Positions 38,776-47,747 of a stretch of DNA of 64,000 bases are shown here, piece by piece. The stretch spans positions 51,958,545 to 52,022,544 of the forward strand of contig NW_020312848.1 in assembly GCF_003265705.1 (NCBI RefSeq). Direction: 5' to 3'. The notes under the pieces are model-generated. The model did no database searches. It worked only from the letters and a program-made list of their open reading frames with translations, and was not told the origin of the DNA. Each line of letters begins with the position of its first letter. The stretch's first letter is position 1. Source of the DNA: Callorhinus ursinus (Eukaryota; Chordata; Mammalia; Carnivora; Otariidae). Both the position numbers and the translations under genes were made by a program.

Positions 38776-38969
38776 TTTATTTTTTTTAAGATTTTATTTA
38801 TTTGACAGAGAGAGGGAGAGAGCACAAGCAGGGGGAACAGGAGAGGGAGAGGAAGAAGCAGGCTCCCCCGCAGAGCAGGGAGCCCGATGCGGGGCTCAAT
38901 CCCAGGACCCTCGGATCATGACCTGAGCTGAAGGCAGATGCCTAACCATCTGAGCCACCCAGGCGCCCC
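38776..38969 (-). mobile_element. SINEC 15
   Basis: Minus-oriented, young; TSD TAAATACTTC at about 38760 and 38970. Confidence 0.95.
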
Positions 38970-39579
38970 TAAATACTTCATTTTTAAAATGACATTCATA
39001 ACCTTCAGATCGGCTCCTTCTGAGTTTTGTTTCTTGTCAGGCTCAGGAACTTTTTGTACTGATCAATCCAGCACATAATCTCCCTCTAAGCTTAACCAGG
39101 CTCACACATGTTAAACATCTGGCTGGGGTTGAGAGGTGCAGTTTGCAGCTCAGTAAGACATGCTGGCTCACCTGGGAAACCTGTGCATACATGGATACTG
39201 AACAAATGAATACAGAAATGTACCTGCAATGGTCGTAATGTAACTTTCTCTGTGACTAGAGGTATGACTGATGAGGGCATGCAGGAAGCAGATAGTGATC
39301 ATAAGGAAATTTGTGAGGGGGCTATCAAGAATGCTTTTGTCACTGCCCATGGAGCTCCTCCTAGAGAGAGAGAATCAAACAGATTGAAAAATGAGTAACT
39401 ATCACCTGGGTTCTGGCAGCCTGCCAGGCAGCTTTTGCTTACCTTTGATCTTCCTTAAAAAACTATGTGGGCTATGTCACAACAAAAGTGTCTTTTTTCT
39501 AACAATCTCTACACCATGGAGATATTTTTCTAACCAAAGGACACATTTGTTTGGAAGAGGTCTCAAGAACTAATACTGG

Positions 39580-39690
39580 GAAGGACCTCGGATACCATTT
39601 GTCCAAAAGGCTGGCACTCAGAAAGGTTAAGTGATTTACCTAAGGTCACACAGCTGGCAGCAGTGTCTAGCCTAGGACCAAGAGCTAACC
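39580..39690 (-). repeat. MIR-type fragment
   Basis: AGAAAGGTTAAGTGATTTAC and CTAAGGTCACACAGCTGGC, the antisense MIR centre. Confidence 0.55.
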
Positions 39691-39743
39691 AGAATTTCCC
39701 GAGAAAAATATGCCTATCATTGTGGCTATTAATACAGTTTTTT

Positions 39744-39920
39744 AAGTTTTTTTTCAAGATTTTATTTATTTGGCAGAGAGAGACACAGCAAGAAAGGGAA
39801 CACAACCAGTGGGAGAGGGAGAAGCAGGCTTACCGCCCAAGCAGAGAGCCCAGAACCCTGGGACCATGACCTGAGCCGGAAGGCAGAGGCTTAACGACTG
39901 AGTCCCCCAGGCGCCCCGCG
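39744..39920 (-). mobile_element. SINEC 16 with internal deletion
   Basis: Minus-oriented; TSD ATTAATACAGTTTT. About 20 bp are missing between GAGAGCCCAG and AACCCTGGGACC, where other copies have CGATGCGGGGCTCGATCCC-like sequence. Confidence 0.92.
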
Positions 39921-39972
39921 ATTAATACAGTTTTAAAGAGACAAGGTCCCCTATCCCTCAGGACTATAGCTT

Positions 39973-39988
39973 TATCACTATGCCTTCT
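39973..39988. repeat. Target-site duplication, RPL38 retrocopy, first copy
   Basis: TATCACTATGCCTTCT, identical to 40334-40349. Confidence 0.92.
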
Positions 39989-40333
<345 letters not shown>

Positions 40334-40349
40334 TATCACTATGCCTTCT
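40334..40349. repeat. Target-site duplication, RPL38 retrocopy, second copy
   Basis: Identical 16 bp to 39973-39988; the lack of any mismatch argues for a recent insertion. Confidence 0.92.
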
Positions 40350-40873
40350 AACTCCCTAGAATCAGTACACTTAGGTATATAAGTATACATTGTTTTAAGA
40401 CCATCCATCAGTTGAAGAGTGCCCACATGTCAGGTTTGAAAAGGAATTTCTATCTCTGATACATCTTACTACAGCTATGAAATTTAAGTAAGTTTATCCA
40501 TATTAACAATATGTTGTTTGAAACAGAAACATAAATATATAAAGTCACATAATTATCTCATATATAATTGATGGTGGCTAAGAAGTATCACTGGAAAAAT
40601 ATACAATTTGCACTAAAACTTCAGTTATTCCAAGTTAAAGACTAATTTATTTCAAAGAATGAGGAACTGAATTACTACTACACCCGATAACAACCATTTT
40701 TGCCCATAAATTATCTTTTCCTTAGTATTTATAAGAACTAGATGAGAAAAGCACATGTACTAACGAAGGTTAAAAAAAAAAAAAACTTGCAGCATATACA
40801 GCTACAAATAGTGCTCTCCAGGGTAAGAAATAAAGTCCACACTTAAGTATCCTAGCAAAATTTTCACCCCACA

Positions 40874-40874
<1 letters not shown>

Positions 40875-40909
<35 letters not shown>
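40875..40909. repeat. (CA)17 microsatellite
   Basis: Uninterrupted AC/CA array, about 530 bp from the RPL38 retrocopy. Confidence 0.97.
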
Positions 40910-40911
<2 letters not shown>

Positions 40912-40949
40912 TGCACACACCTAACGGACGGATTCTTAAAAACAGCTAA

Positions 40950-42539
40950 GCATTCCATAAGCCAAATGCTCAAAAATTAACAAGATGATTAACATTCCTG
41001 TATGTGTGATATTGTATAAATGAGCAGACCCCTCTCTGCCCTCACTTCTCATCTCAACCTCCTTTTACCAACGCTGTGGTCACCCTTCTACCTCCCCCTA
41101 CTCTGCAACCAAATCACAACCACCCAAAAGCAAGGTGTCTGCTGTAGCCCAAAACACTTGACCCATAATATCGGGTTTGCCATTCCAGGAAATCCCAGAG
41201 TGTGTTTTAAGCCTCAGCCCAAGGCTTATAAAGAAAGGCGAGAGAAAAACTAATCAATACCAGCACCCAGCTGTGACCTGGCATGTAAAGAAATCAAGAA
41301 AATAAATCCCATCCATAATCTGTATAATTTAACACTTGGAAGAAAGCAACATCTGGGATCGACTCCAAGCGGGACAGTGTTGCTGGATGGATCCATGCTT
41401 CTTGCACGGAGTGTTAAACCCAGTGAGTGACAAGGGGGACGCTCCAGTTCCTCACCATTTCGGCAAAGGCAGTATCTTTTCCTAGCAAGGGTTAATCTAC
41501 ACAAAAAGGGGGTGGAAGGAGGGGGTCAGAAGGAAAATAATAACCACCAACATCTACACTTTGCCAGTACAGTGTCTTGCAAAGGTTCCCCCCCACACAC
41601 TTGAAAGAGAGGGAAGGCTGGAACCCCTTCCCAAAGGTGGGTCTAGGACAAACTATTGTCTCGCCAAACGGTCACAATCAGAATGAAAGCTAATGAAAAT
41701 ATCGGAATGACTTTGTTTAATCATACAGTCCTTTCAGGGGACTCCTAAGTCCTACTATCCCCATGGGAAGTTAAAAAAAAAAAAAAATCCCCTATGACTA
41801 CGATTCCCTGGAAAGGCTTTCCAGATTTTTTAAATTACAGAAAAATTAATTTAGAACGTAAGCAGATACCTACACATTGTCTAAATCACTAGCTCTGTAC
41901 CCAATTAACAACAACAACAAAAAAAGTACACCAATCAGCAGGACGGGGCATTAGAGGAATAAAGATTGTTAGTAAAATCCAAAATGCTTTCACCCTCTTA
42001 AACCTTCTGAGAGGTTATAATTGCATTTGGCTGCTGCAGGCTTGTCGAAGAGCCTGGCTTCTTAACAGCCACAACCCTAAAAGGAGTAACTGTCAAGGAG
42101 AGACCCAGCTGAAATCAAACAACAAAAACGGGAACTGTAGTCAGCCTGAAATGGTAGGAGGGAAAAGAAGGGAGACTCTTGTATTCATCAGTCAACATTA
42201 ATGTCCTTTGTTGTTCACCTTTGCACAGAACAGCGAGCGCTACCCTGCTCCTTTTCCTCCGAACGCCAGTGTCAGAGTAATCCTTTCCTAAAAGCTGTCT
42301 CCTCGCCTCGAAGACCCAGGTTTTCCGATTTCCCCCTCCCCATGATCACTCCACAGCTGTCCTCCACCCACCCCCAACGCGCTTACCCCGGGCCGAGAGG
42401 GTGGCCAGAAGTAAAAACATTGCTGAAATACACGTTCCCCTCCAAAGACCAAAGAGGCGCAGATGTTGAAATTTACCAATCCCTCAGCCCCTCAACACTC
42501 ACACCCCAGGAACCCGGGATAGGAAGGAGGAAGGAAGCT
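40950..42539. other. DOCK4 promoter-proximal intron 1, no repeat seen
   Basis: This 1.6-kb stretch next to the CpG island contains no recognisable transposon, as is common near promoters. No exon supported. Confidence 0.45.
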
Positions 42540-42900
42540 GGGGTCGGGCTCGGTCTGTCAGCACGGCTCTTTTGAGGACGGTGCCACATTCCGCACTCGG
42601 GGAATGCCGAAGGGAGCCGGAGAAAAGGTTTTGCGCCTCCCTTCTGTTTTGAGGGTCTTCTCTCTGCGCAGTAGTTGTTGTCTCCCTCTCCACCCTGGGG
42701 AATCGTTCAGCCCATTGCCCTCTTTGGGGAAGAAGAGGAAGGAGGCTGAGGAACGCCGTTCGCCCTCCTCTTCCAACTTGACTCGCACACGCCCCGTCGC
42801 CACTCCAACTCCGCAGGCAGAGCCCGCAGCGGGAGGGCTGGCCGAGCGCTCCCCCAGCCGTCCAGGCGCTCGGGGAGCCGGTGCGGGAAACGCCGAAGGG

Positions 42901-42935
42901 GCGGCGAGGGGCGACGAGGGGCGACGAGGGGCGAG
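42901..42935. repeat. 10-bp tandem repeat in CpG island
   Basis: About 3.5 copies of GCGACGAGGG (the first copy has GCGGCGAGGG), inside DOCK4 intron 1 just downstream of its exon 1. Confidence 0.85.
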
Positions 42936-43105
42936 ACCCCGGCGCACACCCCTCTGCCGGGAGCAGACTCGGCAAAGCCCCAAACCCGCAGCGCGATGCC
43001 AGGACTAGGCATTTCCAGCCCCGCGGTGCGAGAGGGGCGCAGGAGCAAGGACGCGAAATGCGCACCCGCTCGGGCTAGAGAGGAATAAAAGTTCGCCCCG
43101 CGGAG

Positions 43106-43111
43106 ACTCAC
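43106..43111 (-). promoter_or_regulatory. DOCK4: Splice donor of DOCK4 intron 1 (GTGAGT)
   Basis: The minus strand reads G|GTGAGT directly after codon 12 plus one nucleotide of DOCK4. It is a near-consensus U1 site and defines phase 1 for the intron. Confidence 0.88.
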
Positions 43112-43148
43112 CCACGCCGTATTTCTCGTGTTCCGTAGGTATCCACAT
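43112..43148 (-). CDS. DOCK4: DOCK4 coding exon 1 (N-terminal 12 codons plus 1 nt)
   Basis: Read on the minus strand, an ATG at 43148 opens the peptide MWIPTEHEKYGV. This is the N-terminus I recall for DOCK4, immediately before its SH3 domain. The reading stops at a G in codon phase 1, followed by GTGAGT (43111-43106), a strong splice donor; the DOCK4 frame continues with a second valine, which fits this phase. The start has a G at -3. DOCK4 is a large cytoplasmic guanine nucleotide exchange factor for Rac1/Rap1, with an N-terminal SH3 domain, a C2-like DHR1 domain and a catalytic DHR2 domain; it works with ELMO proteins in cell migration, adhesion and neurite growth. Only the first 12 codons are here; the next exon must lie beyond the left edge. 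The divergent ZNF277 neighbour supports the call. The exon is far too short for an ORF caller, so the identification rests on exact peptide match, splice site and synteny. Confidence 0.93.
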
Positions 43149-43430
43149 GGCTAAAGGGGGTCCGGGGTCTTCGGGCTTTGTAATCCCCGCACCTTCTCCG
43201 GCTCACAACAATGCACAGCTCCTGAATAGCGGCTGCAACGCTGGAGCCCAGCGGCTCCGCGCGAGCTGTGGACGCTGGGCAAGGTCTGCGCTGGAAGCTC
43301 CCGAGCCCGGGGTTGACACCGCGCGGCTGAGGCTGCGCCGCCCGCCGCTCTCCCGGCGGCGGCTGCTCACAGTCCTCCGACGCGCTCCCGGGGACCCGGC
43401 GGCGCAGTCATTGTTCTGATTCACTGAACT
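43149..43430 (-). other. DOCK4: DOCK4 5' UTR (approximate extent)
   Basis: GC-rich sequence upstream of the DOCK4 start on the minus strand. The transcription start is not visible; about 43430-43480 is a guess from the edge of the dense CpG region. An upstream ATG at 43424 opens a 73-codon frame that ends at 43203, before the main ATG, so it would be a uORF if transcription starts above it. Confidence 0.5.
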
Positions 43431-43511
43431 AAGCTACACGCCAGGATACTCTCCGGCGCACCCCCGCCCGCCAGCGCCTCTTCCAGCCCTCCCTGTCCCA
43501 GGGTCCCTGCA

Positions 43512-43531
43512 GCACGCTGGGAATTGTAGTT
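43512..43531. promoter_or_regulatory. ZNF143/THAP11 (SBS/Staf) motif
   Basis: The plus strand reads CTGGGAATTGTAGTT; the reverse complement AACTACAATTCCCAG is the core of the SBS element bound by ZNF143 and THAP11. It sits between the two genes, where such motifs are enriched in bidirectional promoters. Confidence 0.85.
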
Positions 43532-43545
43532 CTGGGCCTCGCCAT

Positions 43546-43553
43546 CCCGGAAG
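43546..43553 (+). promoter_or_regulatory. ETS-family site (CCCGGAAG)
   Basis: Consensus CCGGAAG core for GABPA/ELK-type factors, 15 bp downstream of the SBS motif and upstream of ZNF277. Confidence 0.65.
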
Positions 43554-43574
43554 GGGGCGTGGCATTAGCGGCTA

Positions 43575-43583
43575 GGGGCGGGG
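43575..43583 (+). promoter_or_regulatory. GC box (GGGGCGGGG)
   Basis: Perfect SP/KLF GC box in the inter-gene promoter, about 155 bp upstream of the ZNF277 start codon. Confidence 0.65.
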
Positions 43584-43607
43584 ATTAGGCTCCGCTCTCC
43601 ACGTCCT

Positions 43608-43612
43608 ATTGG
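43608..43612 (-). promoter_or_regulatory. Inverted CCAAT box 1
   Basis: CCTATTGGCC on the plus strand, so the CCAAT core reads on the minus strand. NF-Y type; a second copy lies 81 bp downstream. Confidence 0.55.
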
Positions 43613-43688
43613 CCCAGAACGTGATGGGGAGGCGTGGACGTGGAGGAAACCCCGCATTGATGGGGAGTTTGCCTCCAGTCGCGTTTCC

Positions 43689-43693
43689 ATTGG
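43689..43693 (-). promoter_or_regulatory. Inverted CCAAT box 2
   Basis: CCATTGGCTCC on the plus strand, 46 bp before the ZNF277 ATG. It matches the NF-Y flanking preference and may lie at or just upstream of the ZNF277 start site. Confidence 0.55.
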
Positions 43694-43738
43694 CTCCGGA
43701 CCCGCCTGCCTGCCCTCCCTTTTCTCCTCCGCCGCGTA

Positions 43739-43829
43739 ATGGCTGCTCGCGAGACCCAGGGGGCTGCTGCCGGAGGGGAGGAGGACTGTGAGGGCAACCA
43801 CAGCGAAGCCGGGGGTGTCAGTTATGAGG
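43739..43829 (+). CDS. ZNF277: ZNF277 coding exon 1 (30 codons plus 1 nt)
   Basis: The plus-strand ATG at 43739 (G at -3 and +4) opens MAARETQGAAAGGEED..., ending ...GGVSYE plus one base before a GTGAGT donor. From memory human ZNF277 begins MAASKTQGAVAR and has ..GGVGYG at the same distance, so the two align without gaps over 30 residues; phase and donor position also agree. ZNF277 is a C2H2 zinc-finger protein of about 450 residues. It has been reported to bind ribosomal protein uS5/RPS2 and to work with Polycomb PRC1 at the Ink4a/Arf locus. The zinc fingers lie in later exons outside the window; the segment seen here is a low-complexity acidic, Ala/Gly-rich leader. Divergence from human in this leader is considerable, so identity rests on the conserved anchor residues, the exon structure and the DOCK4 neighbour. 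Confidence 0.9.
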
Positions 43830-44120
43830 GTGAGTACGGTGCCACTGAAGTGTAAATGGTTTGTCTCCCTTTCTCTCCGACGAGGAATGCAGCTGACCGC
43901 CAGGCAAGCCCCAGGAGCCTGCCACCTCTAAAGCCACCTGGGCGCGAGGGGGCTACGGGCGGGCCCAGACCGGCGGGGTGGGGTAGGAGGCGGCTACTTG
44001 GTGGGGGCTCTCTGGGGAGGAAAGAGAAAATGGGATAGAACGGCCTTCCCCGCAGCCAAGCAAGCTCCCTGAGCGTTTGTCTTCCGTTTGGAGCTCCCAG
44101 CTTTGCGCTCGCTGCGGGGT

Positions 44121-45179
44121 AGGTGTGTGTCAAGTCACGTTCGCTCATGTGTGATTATAACTCCCCGGGATTAGCAGCTCTCTCCTCTCCAGTACCCTGC
44201 CGCCGCCTCGGTTGGCCTCGGGAGATATGTTTTATTTGTGTTCGGGAGGATTTCCAGTTGAAGACTGGTCACTTCCCTCCACTCTACGGATTTGCTCAAT
44301 TGCTGGCTGGAGCGGCCTCTGAAGGGAAAATGTGCCTCTCACAGCCTCTCTGATCGCCCCAGGCGATCTCCAGGATTGTATGTAGACCCTGGCTGAGTTC
44401 TTGAAGAGGAAAGGAAGTGATGTTTTGCATTCTTGGCTTCAGAGAAAATTTGAAGGTGGTTATGAAAATCATCGGAACTACTTTGGCTCTTCTTTTCTTT
44501 TAAGTTGCCCTGTGATCCACTGTGGAGATCAAAAAAACCAAACTTTGGAGGCTGCCAGGGGATTGTCTTGAGGATTCCTCGCCCTATTCTTTTACCTTTA
44601 GTGCATCTATCCCCGTCCGCCTCCCTTCTTTTTTGTCTTGATGTGTAATTCAGCACCACAAGTTGTCTTTTTCTATTGGACATGGTTTGTGGCTCAAAGG
44701 TTTTCTGTCCTTGTTTGATATTTTTGGGTTACTTTGTTTTTGTTTTCACGATTAAATTGACATTTAGTCTTGAGTTTTTATTAAGCAGCACAGAGATAAA
44801 GTGCAATTTCTTCCCAGTGCCCATCTGAAATTAATTATCTTAATACCTCTACCAAAGAAATCTTTGATAGGCTCCTGACTTTAAATAGTTATACCCACAC
44901 CCCAAGCAGTTCATTTGGGGGCTCTTACCTGATGGTAAGATACTAGTAAGGTTTCCAGATTCTCAAAGTTCCAGAGGGCTGGCTACCTGTGTAACATTTA
45001 AAGATGAAATCTTTGAAGAATTTATCTCACAGATTAACTCATAAAAAAGAAAATTGAGAATTCCTTTCAAAAACATTGTAGAACTTTTAAATATCTTTAG
45101 TTATTATAAAAATTTTTCGTAATAAATATTTGAAGCCAGTGCATTTAAGTTAAATGAAAGTTCCTCCACCATACAGTTC
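44121..45179. other. ZNF277 promoter-proximal intron 1, no repeat seen
   Basis: Transition from the CpG island to AT-rich DNA. The 114-codon minus frame at 44339-44683 shows no domain. Confidence 0.45.
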
Positions 45180-45640
45180 ATTCCCAAAATAGCAACTCTT
45201 AAAAGTTCGTTGTGTGTTCTTTCTCACATATTCCTCCGTGACACACATCTGTATTGTTTTGATTTTGAAAAATAAAAAGGGATCATTCTGTGTAAGCTCA
45301 AAGATCTACAACCTCCTTTCTCCCAATGATCTATTATAGACACCCTTCCATATCAGTATATTTGTTGCTTCATTCTTTTTAAGGACTGTGCCAGTTGTAT
45401 TCCATAATATGAATGTGCCATACTTTAACCATTCCTCTGTTAATGAACATGTAGTGGGCTTAGTGAACAACTTTATATACATGTCCTTCCCCCTCTTGGT
45501 GCATATTTCTTGAGGAATTGATAGGTCAAAGGTAACACAGGTTTAAAATTTTGGTAGATGTCAGATTTTCCCTTTGAAAGGTGTTAGTATACACGCCTAT
45601 CAGTAATATATGAGTCTTCTTTTCCCATGTGCTTACCTGT
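45180..45640 (-). mobile_element. Old LINE-1 (L1M-type) 3' fragment
   Basis: Antisense ORF2/3' end landmarks: ATTCCATAATATGAATGTGC, AACCATTCCTCTGTTAATGA, GGTCAAAGGTAACACAGG. Heavily diverged. Confidence 0.6.
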
Positions 45641-46071
45641 GTGAGGAAATCATTAATCAAGGGCCAATGTTTAAATGACTTAATGGATTGAATTAAGTGC
45701 TATAAAGCATAATTTTATGTTCCAATTTGTTTTCAACAAAAGTATTGAGCAACAGTGAATTTGAAGCATCTGTAACAAAAAAATTACTCACCTTGGCTCA
45801 TAGCTGACAAGTATCTTATTAATCTGTAGCAGTCAATGGAAGAACTAATGGTTGATTTTTATATCATTCTTATAAGGTAAGGTTGTCATTAAAAATCCCC
45901 TTAATAATTTATGTATCATTCTATAACTTTATCCAAATTCTTTTCAAAGCCTGCAAAGTGTGATACAAATTTTGGGTGGAAATAGTGATACTAAAGGTAT
46001 ATTCTGTTTTTTTGTTAAACAGTTACTTAGGTTCTCAAGAATGTCTTTCCCTGTAAAATCATTAATTTCTT

Positions 46072-46280
46072 GGGCGCCTGGGTGGCTCAGTTGGTTAAGC
46101 GACTGCCTTCGGCTCAGGTCATGATCCTGGAGTCCCGGGATCGAGTCCCACATCGGGCTCCCTGCTCAGCAGGGAGTCTGCTTCTCCCTCTGACCCTCTT
46201 CCCTCTCGTGCTCTCTATCTCTCATTCTCTCTCTCTCAAATAAATAAATAAAATCTTTAAAAAAATAAATAAATAAAATA
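46072..46280 (+). mobile_element. SINEC 17
   Basis: Plus-oriented, sense to ZNF277; TSD AAATCATTAATTTCTT on both sides. Confidence 0.95.
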
Positions 46281-46545
46281 AAATCATTAATTTCTTGAAA
46301 ACTGTTTTTTAAGAGGTTTCACTCTTGGTCTAATTAAAATATCAGTCTGTGTGCTTAATGTCCTGGGACTAAACATTTCTACTCCAATGTCACTGAGTGG
46401 TGTGCAGGCAGGTACAGTACCTTACCTGAGATCTGTGCTGCCAGACTTCCTGAGGCTCCATCCCTCTCCAGAAAAGTCCCTGATCTTGCACAACACTGCT
46501 TTACATACATTTGAACTGTAACTGGGATATCATATTATCTTCTAA

Positions 46546-46609
46546 AATTAAGAACAGATAGTAAATACAAGATAGTATGTTAACAGTAAATTAAGAACAG
46601 ATAGTAAAT
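46546..46609. repeat. 21-bp direct repeat with 43-bp period
   Basis: AATTAAGAACAGATAGTAAAT at 46546-46566 and 46589-46609, identical. Confidence 0.9.
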
Positions 46610-46969
46610 CACACGTGGGGATGTATTACTGGTATTTTTTCTTTTGCTGTTTTTAGTCAGAGGCAGTAAGATAACACATATAGTTTATTAACTGACAGTA
46701 TTTACAGGAAATTTTTGTCATGGAGGTGGTTTTTTTCTGACAGTATTAACTTATGTATTCATATTGTAATATTCGGACAGAGTTAACCTTTTTCTCTGCA
46801 AATCCATGCTCACTAGATGATAATCCTAGGAATGCTACTTTGGATTTATAATGTACTTCCTGTGGAGACCTTATTAACTAATTTGTGATGTCTCTAGAAG
46901 GAGTGGGGTAGCAGGTGGTGTCAACTCCTCATTCTTACATTTGCTCTTAAAGTAAATAACATCAAGCCT

Positions 46970-47650
46970 TAGCTAGAAACCTAGGAAGCATCCTTGATTC
47001 CTATCTTGCCCTCATATCCTGAATCTGATGAGTTACTAAGCCTTATTTTTCTGTGCCTGAAATCATCTTTCAAATTTGTGCTTCATCTCTTTAGCCTCTA
47101 TTCTATTTCTAACCCTCACCATTACTGCTGAATTAATTACTTGTGTCCCCTATCCTCCAAACTGTGTTCTTGGGGACCAAAACTTTGACATGTTTGGTTT
47201 TGTCTGCCTGACCCTGTCTTGGCACTTTGTCAGTATTTAATCATTGTTTAACCAGAAATGAATTCCAGCCTGCATGATTGCAAAACCTTCCTGGTGATCT
47301 CACTGACTCTTGATTTTTCCCTCCTTTAGTCCATATTCCAAAACACAAATGGGTTCGTGCGTCCTCACTTCAAATCTTCAGTGTGACCCTCATGCTTATA
47401 TAATGAGATCTAAATTCTCTATATGGCATTTAAGATTCAAATCTACTTTTCCAGCCTCATCTTCAGTCATCCTGCTTTCGTTCCCACATCTCCATTATCA
47501 CACTTACCATATCATACTGTACTTATTTATTGGCAGCTTTGTCTACCCCAATAGACTGTAAACTTCTTGAGGGCAAGAGTTGTCTTATTTTACTTTTATT
47601 ACATCCAGTGCTTATCCGAGCTGCATGAAGTAAACACTCTAACAGTTAAT
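46970..47650 (+). repeat. L2 LINE 3' fragment
   Basis: TTGATTCCTATCTTGCCCTC, GAGATCTAAATTCTCTATAT, TGTAAACTTCTTGAGGGCAA and TCCAGTGCTTATCC are L2 landmarks in the right order. Confidence 0.6.
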
Positions 47651-47747
47651 GGTTAGAATCTATTTGAAATTTATTCAAAGTACTTAGAATGGCTGCTATT
47701 TTACACAGAGGAATTGAAATCAAATAAAAAACTGAGTATATGTTTCA

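Larger units (their letters stand above)
43431..43738. promoter_or_regulatory. Shared bidirectional promoter DOCK4 / ZNF277
   Basis: The head-to-head start codons are 590 bp apart, and the non-coding core between the presumed 5' UTRs is about 300 bp. It contains an SBS (ZNF143/THAP11) site, an ETS site, a GC box and two inverted CCAAT boxes, and no TATA box. That is the usual composition of mammalian bidirectional CpG-island promoters. Exact start sites are inferred. Confidence 0.8.
42540..44120. promoter_or_regulatory. CpG island spanning both first exons
   Basis: CpG dinucleotides are dense here and very sparse in the rest of the window. The island covers both start codons and extends into both first introns. 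Long open frames on both strands inside it (up to 188 codons) are by-products of GC richness, which depletes stop codons. It marks a constitutively unmethylated housekeeping-type promoter. Confidence 0.92.

Noticed and set aside
42499..43424. Several frames of 73-188 codons in the CpG island
   Set aside because: GC richness removes stop codons. The frames conflict with the DOCK4 exon 1 reading and do not resemble any protein I know.
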